A DNA stretch of 64,000 nt, taken from Ceraceosorus guamensis (Eukaryota > Basidiomycota > Exobasidiomycetes > Ceraceosorales > Ceraceosoraceae). Numbering within the stretch: position 1 is the first letter of the stretch; each line of letters begins with the position of its first letter. Made by a program: the position numbers and the translations under genes. The notes beneath the pieces were generated by a model. It had not been told where the DNA came from and ran no database searches. It saw only the letters and a program-made list of their open reading frames with translations. Shown here in pieces: positions 1 to 10,617 of this stretch. The stretch covers positions 1 to 64,000 of the forward strand of contig NW_020290048.1 in NCBI RefSeq assembly GCF_003144195.1, written 5' to 3'.

Positions 1-1286
1 CCCCCTCTATAGAGCGAGATGGCCATCCCTCAGATCCGGAGCTGATCTATTTGACTGCGGGCGCCTCGGCTGGCGTCCAGCTGCTCCTCTCGGTGGTTGT
101 CTCAGGACCAGAAGTAGGAGTGATGATCCCCATTCCTCAATATCCGCTCTACTCTGCCGCACTCGCCTTTAACAACTGCCACGCTGTGCGATACGAGCTG
201 GACGCGGACGATGATTGGGCAGTGGACGTAGCAGCGATGGGCCGAACGGTGGACGAGGAGCGGGCAAAGGGTGTGGATGTTCGGGCTTTGGTGGTCATCA
301 ATCCAGGCAACCCTACAGGAAGCTGTTTGACAGAGGCAAACATTCAAGATATCCTCAAGCTGGCGCACGAGAAGAGATTAGTAGTCATGGCAGATGAGGT
401 GTACCAGAGGAACATTTATCACCCCGATCAGCGACCCTTCATCTCCTTCAAAAAGGTCTTGAGAGACTTTGGAAAGAGCGGCAATGTCGAGGAAAAGGAG
501 TTGGCGAATCAGGTGGAGCTGGTCAGCTTTCACTCGATTTCCAAGGGCGTCAGCGGCGAGTGTGGAAGGAGAGGAGGATACTTTGAGTTGACCAATATGG
601 ATCCAAAGGTGGAGGCGCAGGTGTACAAGATGGCATCTGTCAACTTGTGTCCCCCATTGCAAGGACAAATCGGTGTGGATCTGTTGGTGCGGCCACCAAA
701 GGAAGGCGAGCCAAGCTACGCGCTGTGGAAGGAAGAAACGGAAGGAATCCATGAAACGCTCAAGAAGCGCAGCCAAAAGATGGCGGATCAATTCGCCAAA
801 CTTCCTGGAGTCAAGTGCGGAGAGGCTCAAGGAGCGCTGTATCTGTTCCCCGAGATCACCTTGCCTCCCAAAGCGATCGAAGCTGCAAAGAAGGAGGAGA
901 GGAAACCAGACCTGTACTATTGCTTGAGATTGTTGGACGCTACAGGTATTTGCGTCGTGCCTGGAAGCGGCTTTGGCAAGCAACCCGGCCCGAATGGAGA
1001 GTGCTTCCTGTAAGTCATGCTCGATGCCCGCAGACAATGAGCAATTCACACGACTGACTCGGATACGTGATATCGATGCATCTTCTTCAATTCCAGCCGC
1101 ACAACTGTCCTGGCCAAGGAGACCGACGAATTTATCCAGCGTTTCGGCGACTTTCACAAGTGAGTCCATCAAGCGCTTGTCGGGTGATTTTCCCGCCCAG
1201 CCTCTCATGCGTCTGACTCGCCTGCTTCGATCGAATCGATACACTTATCCGATCCCAGGTCGTTCCTCAAGGAATTCGAGGGATGA
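1..1286 (+). CDS. ALT1: Alanine aminotransferase, 3' part (5' end outside window)
   Basis: Pyridoxal-phosphate enzyme that interconverts alanine + 2-oxoglutarate and pyruvate + glutamate. The visible part (about 362 residues) runs from the ERDGHPSDPE region through LTAGASAG, the substrate-domain stretch VINPGNPTGS and ADEVYQ, to the lysine loop SFHSISKGVSGECGRRGGY, whose Lys forms the Schiff base in this family. Exons: window start (or 13) to 1009, 1097-1159, 1259-1286; the last two encode the usual short C-terminus ending in FLKEFEG. The first bases (ccccctctatag) could be an intron acceptor ending at 12 or simply continue the exon; ...SIERDGH read straight through also fits the family. Class I/II aminotransferase identity is certain; cytosolic versus mitochondrial form cannot be told without the N-terminus. 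Confidence 0.93.
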
Positions 1287-2600
1287 AAGATGGAGTCCGG
1301 GCAAATGCGACCTGGAGCGCTTGAAGGCAAAGCTTATCATTATTGCCGTTCCCCCTCGCAACGTCCATGCCATCTCGTCTCCATTCGGAAACCGTGTGCC
1401 TGTGCTGCTTTTCTACACGTAAATGTAAGAATATCGCGCGGCTCTTCGAACAGCAGCTGTCTCCAAATACCAGGCCGCCATGGATCTACGTCGAGATGCC
1501 TGCTGTGGCACTCAAGACTTTGACTTGACACTTGACAAGCCATCTGGACTCGTGACGCAGAAGACCATATGTTTCAGCTGTGTCTGCCGCGCTCTGAAGC
1601 GGTGCAGCGATCGATCGCGCTAGGGCGAGTCTTGAGTGCGTCATATAGCATGCACGGCAGGGACCGCACTTTGTCTCGTGACTCTGATGTGGCTCAAACA
1701 ATTTGAATCAAAAATCACCAATCACCAATTGAATCTTGCACCAAAGATTTGTGACTTTTGACTCGTGACTGTATATGCGATGTCACGTATACGTGGCTTC
1801 ACGATTACTAGTAAGTAATCAAAAATCTGCATGCATGCGCTTCGATCCTCCCTCTCACATCCTCTTCTCTCTGTTGTCCCTGTTCAAGACTGCGAGTTCA
1901 AGACTGCGAAGGGAGATCAATAGGCGACCGCAATCGAGCTTGTACAATCAACGCAGAGACCGCACATGGGTACCAGATGGCTAATTTTGCACCAGCTGCC
2001 AGCAGCCGGCCGGCCCCACGTCCCACTTGCGCTCATCGGCATCGCATGCAGGACTGCTGGGTGATCGAGCGACTTAATTGTGACTCGTGACTCGTGACCA
2101 TAGAACTGTGGCGCTCCTTTGCCGAGCAAAGCAAGAGCGAGCCCTGCATAAATACTGACAGCAGAGGTATATAGGCATAAATCACAATAACAAAACGAGG
2201 GTTATGGATGCTTTTCAATCAGAATCAATTTGAATTTGTGATTCAGCGCTCGCTGCTGAAGCCAAGAAGCTCAGCATTCGCATTCAAATTGGTGTGGCGC
2301 GCTCGCATCATCGTCATAGGCTCACACGCTGCACAGACGAAGGAAAGCCTGCTCAGCGGCCCTCACTGAGAAGCGACACTTTTGGGAGTCGTGAGTGTGA
2401 GTGGATTCACATTGACTCGTGATGGACTGCATCGAAAACTCACGGCTCGATCGATCGGCCTTCCTGCTTTCTGTGGCCCCACTTTTTTGGTCCTGCTGTG
2501 CTGCTGTGCACACGGGCTATATGAGCTCCGCGCTCCGCGCTTCTGGCGGCCGCGGCGCGCCAAGGCGCGATGCCCGCACAGCTGCTTGCATGCATGAGGC

Positions 2601-2633
<33 letters not shown>

Positions 2634-3351
2634 ATGATGTGGGAACGCATGCTGTGTGGAGTACAGTCAGCCCCTTCCTTGTTCTGCAGGCTCCGAGCCG
2701 AAAAGTCCTCTACAGCTGCGCCCGATACCGCGTATGCATCACCTCAATCCTGCTGCTGGGCGTGTCTCAGCTAGTCATCTTGCGCGTCCCGGCTCCAAGA
2801 CACGTATATGCCATGGGTGTGGAACGAGGTGAAGGTGAGTTCATCACTTGTCATTGCTGGTCCAGCAGCAGCGTAGTGACGCTGATGAGAGCTATATATA
2901 TAGGCTTCTCCCCTTCATCACACACAACAAAGTGAAACAGCCATATATACAGAAGAGACAAAGCAGAACTCGCGGAGCCGCACACCGCACACGCCTGACG
3001 CCTCAGCCAAATTGCTCGAGACCCACACAAACAGCGAAGTCCTTATTGCAAGCGCACGGCTCGCTCGCTTCACTTTCACGCAAAACGCGCGCCAACCAGC
3101 GCAGCAGCAGCAAGGCATCGCAGCATCATCGATCGGTCGACTGAACTTGCTGCGCGCATAAGCTGCTGGGAGAGAGATTTCCCCGCACCTTCACGTTTGC
3201 TGCACAACATCCCGAAGTCCACGCGCGCATCTCCATCACCTTCATCATCATCCTGGTGACGCTCGCTTCTTGACCCTCACCAATTTCGATTCTCACAGAT
3301 CACCTTTTCTTGCAACTTTTGCATCTTTCACCTTTTCCAAACTTCTACACC
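1287..3351. other. Long intergenic region upstream of the acyl-CoA synthetase
   Basis: About 2.1 kb with no convincing gene on either strand. It holds several copies of the dispersed TGACTCGTGA-type string (near 1540, 1675, 1757, 2083 and 2410), a trinucleotide run of GCT followed by GAT at about 2603-2639, a TATA-like element at 2893-2902 and a pyrimidine-rich stretch just before the start codon at 3352. Open frames here are short and of unlike composition; I regard them as chance. Confidence 0.6.
2893..2902 (+). promoter_or_regulatory. TATA-like element, candidate core promoter of the acyl-CoA synthetase gene
   Basis: A clean (TA)5 run about 450 bp before the start codon at 3352, followed by C/T-rich, CA-rich leader-like sequence (caacaaag, accc, catc repeats). 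It is the only strong TATA in this upstream region. If used, the 5' leader would be unusually long (about 400 nt). Promoter function is inference. Confidence 0.3.
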
Positions 3352-5889
3352 ATGGCGCCAGTCCCTGGATCAGTCGAGATTGGTGGTGCCCCACCTGCTG
3401 GGGAGACCAAGGTGCGCCGAGCCTTCTGCTCGCCCGACAAGCTGGTCGAGAGACCTACGGGCAACGATGGCAAGATCAACACCATGAGCGACATTCTTCA
3501 ATTCATCGTAGGCAGTGAGTGCGAAATTGCAAAGGTGTAGCATTTGGGCCGCATGCAAAAAGCATCGCTGACCTACCCCTTGTCGATCCGTTGGCTGAAT
3601 CGCAGAGTACACCAACAAGCCTTGCATGGGTTACCGTGAACTCATCAAGATTCACAATGAAGAGAAGGAGGTCACGAAGAAGGTGGATGGCAAGGAAGTC
3701 AAAGGTGAGCTGTGCAAAAGCGCGGCAGCAGTCAGGAGTAGGACGCAGCTCGTCCAGTCGAGCTCGAGCTGCTTGCGGTCCCCAGAGTACCAGCAGGCTG
3801 CGCTAAGCGTGATGGCTCGCATGCCAAAGCCTTTGAGCTTCTCGGCTCAAGGCGTGCGGGGCTTCTGACAACGCTTTGAACTCTCCTGACCACGTGTGCT
3901 TGCCCTCTTCGGCGCTCCAGAGAAGAAGACTTGGCAGCTTCAAGAGCTCAGCGACTACAAGGTGGGTTAGGGTGGTCGTCCATTTGTCGCAAATAAGCAA
4001 GACGCTGACATTGCATGCCACTCTCTGCCCAAAGTACATCACATACACCGAGTTCAACGAGCGCGTGCAGAACGCAGCCAGCGGTCTTGCGCACCTTGGC
4101 CTGAGCACCTCTACACGATTCAACATCTACGGCTCCACCTCGTGAGTGCAAGCGTATTCAATCATCAAGCTCCAGCCGCTGCTCATCCACTCTCCTTCTG
4201 TCCCCCCCTTTGCAGGCTTGACTGGCAAAACCTCGCCCACAGTTGCTTTGCCCAGAATATCCCATTCTGCACTGCCTACGACACTCTGGGCCCAGAGGGT
4301 CTTCAGCACTCGCTCGCTGAGCCCGACGTTGTCGGCATCTTCACCAACCCACATCTGGTAAAGACGCTGATCAGCGTGCTTGACGAGACGCCTACTGTCA
4401 AGTATGTCGTCTACAATGGGGAATTGGAAGAGAGCCTCCTCTCGCAATTGCGCGAGAAGCTGCAGAGCCGAGAAGGCTCTCGCGTCCTCAGTCTGGATGA
4501 GCTCAAGGCTGAGGGCAAGGCAAACCCTGCCAAGCCAAACCCACCCAAGGCGGAGGATGTTGCTTGCATCATGTACACCTCAGGCTCCACTGGTAAGCCA
4601 AAGGGTGTGATCCTCACTCACGGCAACCTGGTTGCTGCGTGCGGATCGGTGGAGCTTCTTCTCGGACCTCACCTCAGGCCCACGGACACATTCTTGGCTT
4701 ACTTGCCACTTGCGCACATTCTCGAGTTCATCGTCGAGTGCTCGCTCATGTATGTGGGCTTGACGATGGGTTACGGAGGAGTCAAGACGCTCACGCCTGC
4801 GGGAACCAAGAACTGCTTGGGTGACATTGCTTGCTTCAAGCCCTCCGTCTTGGTTGGTGTGCCCACAGTTTGGGAGACCATCCGCAAGGGAATCAACACA
4901 AAGGTCAATGCTGGCCCCACTGTTGCCAAGTATGCCTTCCGCGGCGCCATGACTTGGAAGAAGAACAAGATTCCCCTGCTTTCGTCTGCGTCCGAAATCG
5001 TATTCAACAAGGTGCGCGCCCAGACCGGAGGCAGACTGCGCGTCGCGCTCAGTGGAGGTGCTGCCATCTCCAAAGAGACGCAAGAATTTTTGGACTTGGC
5101 GCTCATGCAGCTCTTGCAAGGATACGGCATGACCGAGTCTTGCGGGTGAGTTCAGGCCTTCCCACGCTGCTCGGCATTCTTCTGCTCACATCTGAAATTC
5201 TCTTGGTGCATGACTCCTGCAGCATGTGCACGATCGGCACGCCTGTCTACAACGCGTACAGGACTGTTGGCGTCCCTAGTCCAGCCATTGAGATCAAGCT
5301 GGTCGACGTGCCAGACGCGGGATACCACGCCACCAACTCGCCCCCTCAGGGAGAGGTTTGGATCCGAGGCCCAGCTGTTACCAAGGGATACTTTAAGCGC
5401 GACGAGGTCACCAAGGAGACCATCACAGAGGATGGATGGCTCAAGACTGGTGACGTTGGCCAGTGGAACGAGGACGGCACGCTGAGCATCATTGACAGGA
5501 AGAAGAACCTTGTCAAGCTGTCGGGTGGAGAGTACGTCGCGCTGGAGAAACTTGAGAGCGTTTACAAGAGCTGCGATGTTGTGCAAAACATCTGCGTTCA
5601 TGCGGATAGCAACAACAGCAAGCCCATGGCCATCGTATTCCCTCGCGAGGATGGCCTCAAGCAATTCACCTCAAAGAGTCTTGAAGAGGCGGCAGAGGAT
5701 GAGGATGTGGCCAACCAGGTGCTCAAGTCGCTCAATGAGGTCGGCAAGAAGGGCGGTCTTCGAGGCCAAGAGATTCTCGATGTTGTCGTGCTCGTGCCTG
5801 AGGACCTGCCCATGACTGCAGCTCAAAAGCTGGAGCGCGGCAAAGCTGTCAAGAAGTACGAGGACAAGGTGAAGAAGGTCTACTCCTAG
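3352..5889 (+). CDS. FAA1: Long-chain fatty-acid-CoA ligase (Faa1/Faa4 type)
   Basis: ATP-dependent activation of long-chain fatty acids to acyl-CoA through an acyl-adenylate, probably on ER/lipid-droplet membranes. Six exons: 3352-3514, 3606-3704, 3921-3961, 4035-4141, 4216-5145, 5223-5889; product 668 residues, normal for the family. Visible motifs: P-loop YTSGSTGKPKGV (about residue 257), YGMTESCG, the hinge region DGWLKTGDVGQW and IDRKKNLVKLSGGEY with the C-terminal-domain lysines. The start is the first ATG of the open first exon, in a good context (acaccATGG). Which of the fungal FAA paralogues it is cannot be told from one sequence; FAA1/FAA4 is a family label. Confidence 0.93.
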
Positions 5890-6887
5890 ATGGTAGCCTT
5901 TCATCTGTCAGTCTGACGCGCACTTCATCACGCCGCGTTGGGCCGAGCCCTTTGGTCTGGGCTAGCATACCCGCTTTTCCCTTCATCTGTTGCGTCTCTT
6001 TCCCTGGAGATCTTGCCCCGCCATCCAGATCGGCTTTCCTCTCCACCTTTGTGCATGTCCACGAGCGCTGCTTAGTAAGGCAACGCGAACCCTGTATGGC
6101 ATGTCGATGCCAACGGCGAACCATGTTTCCTACCGCTTCCAACCTCGCTCGCTCGTCCTTGCAGCTCCACTACGAATGGAACGACGGCTTCTTTCTTTTG
6201 CATTCGTTCGGTTGCTGTAAATTCTCGTTCCCGTTGGTGCATGGTTCGCGTAAGTTAAGGTGGCAGCAAACATCGGCGCGTGGACGGCCGCAGGCGTGCT
6301 GCTTGAGCTCATCTGCGAGCAAATGTGCATGTGTTGATTGTCGAATGAGGCAAGCGGGTGAGTAGGCCGGACGAGCTCCAATGGCGCCTTGTTTGCAACG
6401 CTGGCAACGAATCATCGACGATGGTCAAATCGGAAGATGAGCGTAGGGGCAGCTGCTTGCTTGACTCGTTCAGATCGATCGTTTAGGCTCGCTAGTACAA
6501 CGGCTCTCGCGCGCGCGCGCGCGCGCGAGGCCCGTCATGACCGTTGAGCGAGCGTAGGCGCGCGCGTGCATCCCTTTTGGTAGACAATCTAGGAATGCGG
6601 CGAGACGCTCACTGGACCTCGACTCGTAGATGCTGGACTGACTCACGGCTGTTGTGAACTTCTTCTTGATCGAGCGCGAATCACAATGGATTTGGGTGAG
6701 GACTTGGGTGTGCGTGTGTGTGTGTGTGAGCTGTTCAAGAGGAGATAATCGCTTGCTGTCTTCTCATCACTTTTCACCATCATCCCCAATTTCCGCTTCG
6801 CCCACAATTTTAAATTCGCACTCACGATCACGACTGGCTCACGACTACGCCGGCGGCCAAGAACGCGATCGACCATCCATCATCATC
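5890..6887. other. Intergenic region with simple repeats
   Basis: 3' flank of the acyl-CoA synthetase and 5' flank of the next gene. Contains a (CG)10 run at 6508-6527 and a TG-rich run at about 6708-6729. No supported gene. Confidence 0.6.
6508..6527. repeat. (CG)10 dinucleotide repeat
   Basis: Uninterrupted alternating C-G tract of 20 bases between two co-directional genes. Such tracts can adopt Z-DNA and mutate quickly; whether it does anything here is unknown. Confidence 0.9.
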
Positions 6888-7099
6888 ATGCTCCTCGACA
6901 ATACCTCCAACAAACGCGCAAGCGGCAATCTCAGTCCGCGGAAATTGCAACTCCTGCATCACAGCACACACACTATTCGCCACGGCTCTTCCCCCGCGCG
7001 CCCAGCTCGAGCTCATCTACGCAACCCATCAAGCATTCACGCTTCGCCTTTTCATCACCACCAGCAAGCCTTTGCTTTTGCTTCCGCTTCCGCCGCAGT

Positions 7100-7130
<31 letters not shown>

Positions 7131-8207
7131 TCGACAGCGGCAGCGGCAGCCAGCAGACGAAGAAGTCTGCGCAAAATCACCGGCGTGCAATCCCGACGCG
7201 CTTATTTTGTGGAGAGCATTTCAAATTCGAATACGAATTCGACAAAATCAAATGCGCATTTAGATGAGCAGCAGCAGCAGCAGCAGCAGCAGGACGCGAC
7301 GTGCACCGCGTCTCCTCCACGCGTCTTGCCAGCATCAGCAGCAGCAGCGACGAGCGGCGATGGCGGCTTGCGATTCGACTCGCAAGCGCAATCACTGCTG
7401 CTACCTCTTGCTGATGCGCATGCCCATCACAAACCACTTCGACCGCTCATCCTACTCGCCCAACCCACCGCTGTCAACGATTACGCCTTGCTGCCCTCGA
7501 CGAAAAGGGCGACTGCATTCGAAGCGCATCCGATCTGGTCGGATCTCACCGCTGCGACGTCGACTCGAAGCGTAGAGAAGGCAACACACCTGCTGGACTC
7601 GACGGGTCACTCGATTACAGCAGCAAGCATCCAAACCGCGCAGCTCGTCAAAGGCAGTCCCGCACTTCCCAGCTTGCCAACATTCACCGTACCTGCTCTT
7701 TCCGACTTTCGCCTCGGTCCAAATAGTCGAAAGGCTATTGATCGTGCCGGCCTTTCATCCGGCAAAGCAGGACTCATCTCTTCGACTAGACGTGCCATCT
7801 CCACTTCCAACACCCCCATCGCCTCCTCCTCGACATTCGCTGTGAACAAGCTCACTCTACACGCGCCTCCAAATCAGCCTCGCAGAGCAAGCGCACCGCA
7901 GATCTCGGTCCCTATAGCCCCACAAGGTTGCAGCTTCATTGTACCTGAAGACTTTTTCTCCGCTAGACCTAAAGAGGAGGAGCGCGATATTTGGATCGAG
8001 AGACGTTCTGATAAGGACATCTTGCCGCCGGCTAGACAGATCGACTGCGGTGAGCCGGTCGAGAAAGATCGCAGAGGAGAGGTTGATCAAGAGGCCGAAG
8101 CCGCGAAAAGATCGGGAACGGCTCTTCGGACATCGATTGATAGGACTGCGGGAGTGGTGCGCAAAAAGACTACCATTCGTGGTCGATACAGAGGCCGGCT
8201 TTGCTAA
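6888..8207 (+). CDS. Unrecognised Ser/Ala-rich protein with poly-Gln tract
   Basis: Single open exon of 439 codons from the ATG at 6888 (preceded by catcatcatc) to 8207. I do not recognise a family. Visible features: His/Ala-rich N-terminus, a short Gly-Ala repeat encoded by a GGAGCA run (about 7100-7130), basic patch SRRRSLRK, a CAG-encoded Gln run (about 7268-7294), many Ser/Thr-Pro sites, and a charged basic C-terminus ending in KKTTIRGRYRGRLC. No signal peptide, membrane segment or catalytic motif seen. The reading frame stays open over 1.3 kb with balanced codon use, and the next gene begins only 133 bp downstream, so a real gene is likely. It may be a lineage-specific, largely disordered regulatory protein; function unknown. 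Confidence 0.6.
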
Positions 8208-8340
8208 AGCCGCAGCGGCAGCCTTAGCAATCTTCAGCGACGGCGCACGGGAGATACGTGAGGAAGCTAGCGAGAGGTGCAAGGTGTCGCATCACTGGAA
8301 TAGGAATAAAGCTTAGCAGATAAGTGCAAAAGATCAAAAC

Positions 8341-9939
8341 ATGTTCTTACCCCAAAAGGCAAAGAATCAAGCAGCGGGGAAGCAAAGCTCTGCTCAAGAG
8401 GCGGAGCAAGCAGCTCGACTTCGACCTTGGGTGGAAAAGTACAGACCAAAGACGATCGAGGATGTGACGGCACAAGAACACACGGTGGCCGTTTTGAGAA
8501 AAACATTAATGTCCTCCAACTTGCCTCACATGCTCTTCTACGGTCCGCCTGGAACGGGAAAGACGAGCACCATTCTGGCTCTGGCCAGACAGCTCTTTGG
8601 TCCGGAGTTGATGAGGAGCAGAGTACTCGAGCTGAACGCTTCGGATGAAAGAGGCATCACCGTGGTCAGAGAGAAGATCAAGAATTTTGCAAAGACGGCA
8701 GTGAGCAATGCGAATGTGTGAGTCTTCCTCCACGCCGCGCCCCTTCGTCTTGCGCCCAGGCAAAGGGCTGAAAACACCTGGATGCTGATGCGCGTCTCGC
8801 ACATTGCGACCTCGCCCTCGCCATCCCGACCCTCAGCGATTTTCCTTGCCCGCCATACAAGATCATCATTCTGGATGAGGCGGACAGCATGACGCAAGAT
8901 GCGCAGAGCGCGCTTCGCAGAATCATGGAGCAGTACAGCCGCATCACTCGCTTCTGCTTGGTGTGCAACTACGTGACTAGGTGAGCGTCTTGCTGTGCGC
9001 GCTGGCCATGACCGCTTCTACTCCTGCAAGACCTGCTGACCGAACATTGTTGATCGGCCTACTGCACTTTCAGAATCATCGAGCCTTTGGCTTCGCGCTG
9101 CAGCAAGTTCCGCTTTCGTATGCTGGACACAAGTAGCACGCGGGAAAGGTTGGAAGAGATCGCGAAAGCTGAGAGGGTGTCGTTTGAGGATGGCGTGAGT
9201 TCTACGTCGGTGGTACGATCTAAGGATCAGAGCGAGTACTTACCAGTACAATGGGGAACATCATCATCATTATCATCATCGTCGTCGTCGTCGTGCAGGT
9301 GCTCGATACGCTCATCGACACATCCGACGGCGATCTGCGTCGAGCCATCACGTACTTGCAGTCCGCATCACGTTTGCACGGAGCAGGAACCGCTTCTAGC
9401 ACTCCTATCACTCGGCAATCCATCGTCGAGATCGCAGGAGTGGTGCCATCCTTGGCTATTCGCGCCCTAGGCAAGTCCATCGGTGTCGACCCTCCGCCCG
9501 ACGAGGATGGCAATGTGGACGATGGGGATGTGGAAATGTTGGCTCCGGGTCCTGCGACGACGCCTTTTGAGATTGTGCAAAAGCAGGTCAAGAGCTTAGC
9601 CATGGAGGGCTTTTCCACCACCCAACTGCTGCTACAGGTGAGACCCAAGCACATCTTGTTTTGCACATATCCAACCCCTCCTCCTCCTTGCTCTCTTGAA
9701 CTTCGAGCAGAGCGCCAAAGTTGGACTTTTACTCACTCACGCCTCTTTCCTTGTTCTTCGCCTCTGCGCTCGCGCAGCTACACGATTACATCATGCTCCA
9801 TCCGCTCTTGACGGCTAAAGCGAAGGCTAAATGCGCAATAGACTTGGGAGACGCGGACAAGGCATTGATAGATGGGGGTGATGAAGAACTGCAGCTCTTC
9901 AACCTCAGCCTCAAACTTCGCGCTTCCCTCACAGCGTAA
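8341..9939 (+). CDS. RFC2: Replication factor C small subunit Rfc2 (human RFC4 type)
   Basis: AAA+ subunit of the five-protein RFC clamp loader that places PCNA on primed DNA. Exons 8341-8717, 8837-8980, 9074-9194, 9299-9637, 9778-9939; 380 residues. Walker A GPPGTGKT at residues 68-75, RFC box LNASDERGI, Walker B ILDEAD, sensor region [20 protein letters not shown] with the SRC arginine finger. The N-terminal [10 protein letters not shown] and the [16 protein letters not shown] context match yeast Rfc2/human RFC4 rather than Rfc3 or Rfc4. Intron 3 contains an (ATC)/(GTC) trinucleotide run right up to its acceptor (about 9260-9298), an odd polypyrimidine tract. Convergent with UPF1. Confidence 0.95.
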
Positions 9940-10128
9940 AGCGTAAGGGGCATAGCGGCGATGCAAGCCTGATCGCAAAGCCCGCCGCTCCACAGCATCC
10001 CTCAAGCACTCCATTCCTATCACTCTACGCTTTGTCCATGCCCCGTCTTGCATTGTACAATAGATCCAAATCGAGGCTTCAAAATGAAAGCTCATGAATT
10101 TCACAAGAGAAAGAGAGAACAAGAGTGT

Positions 10129-10160
<32 letters not shown>

Positions 10161-10617
10161 AGATTGATGAGCGAGATGCTACGTGGCGTGATTGGGCCGC
10201 GGCGCGTAGTGAGCGAGGGAGCCCCAAGCAGAGACTGGGCAGGCACAGCTGGCTCGAGGTGGCCCTGCTGCTGCAACGTGTCAAGCCTGCGCACAGGCCT
10301 TCACAGCTCTACGTGCTCAGTCAGTTGCCCAAGTCGGATCGCGAAGCAGCCACTCGACTTGCTACACGAAGAACGAGCCAGATCAACACCACACGCCTCG
10401 ATGGGAGCGCGACTGGCTTGCCAGGCATTCTGCCTTCGAGTCGACTCTCGACGAAGCTGTCGCGCGCGTGCTTTGCCTGCATATGCCCAATCTAGCGATG
10501 AGCATCTTGGTGTCGATGCGATACGTGGCCGGCATTGCGGGGACCGACGAAATCAAGTCCAGCATAAAGGACTCGCAGGCGTTGACCGGGCCGACAGCAG
10601 AAACAAGGTTTTGTCGA
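9940..10617. other. Convergent intergenic region with (GA)n
   Basis: Spacer between the 3' ends of RFC2 and UPF1. Contains a purine (GA)n run at about 10131-10159. No supported gene; open frames on the plus strand are the mirror of UPF1 or GA-repeat translation. Confidence 0.6.
10131..10159. repeat. (GA)n dinucleotide repeat
   Basis: Near-perfect GA tract of about 29 bases downstream of RFC2 and UPF1. Confidence 0.85.
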
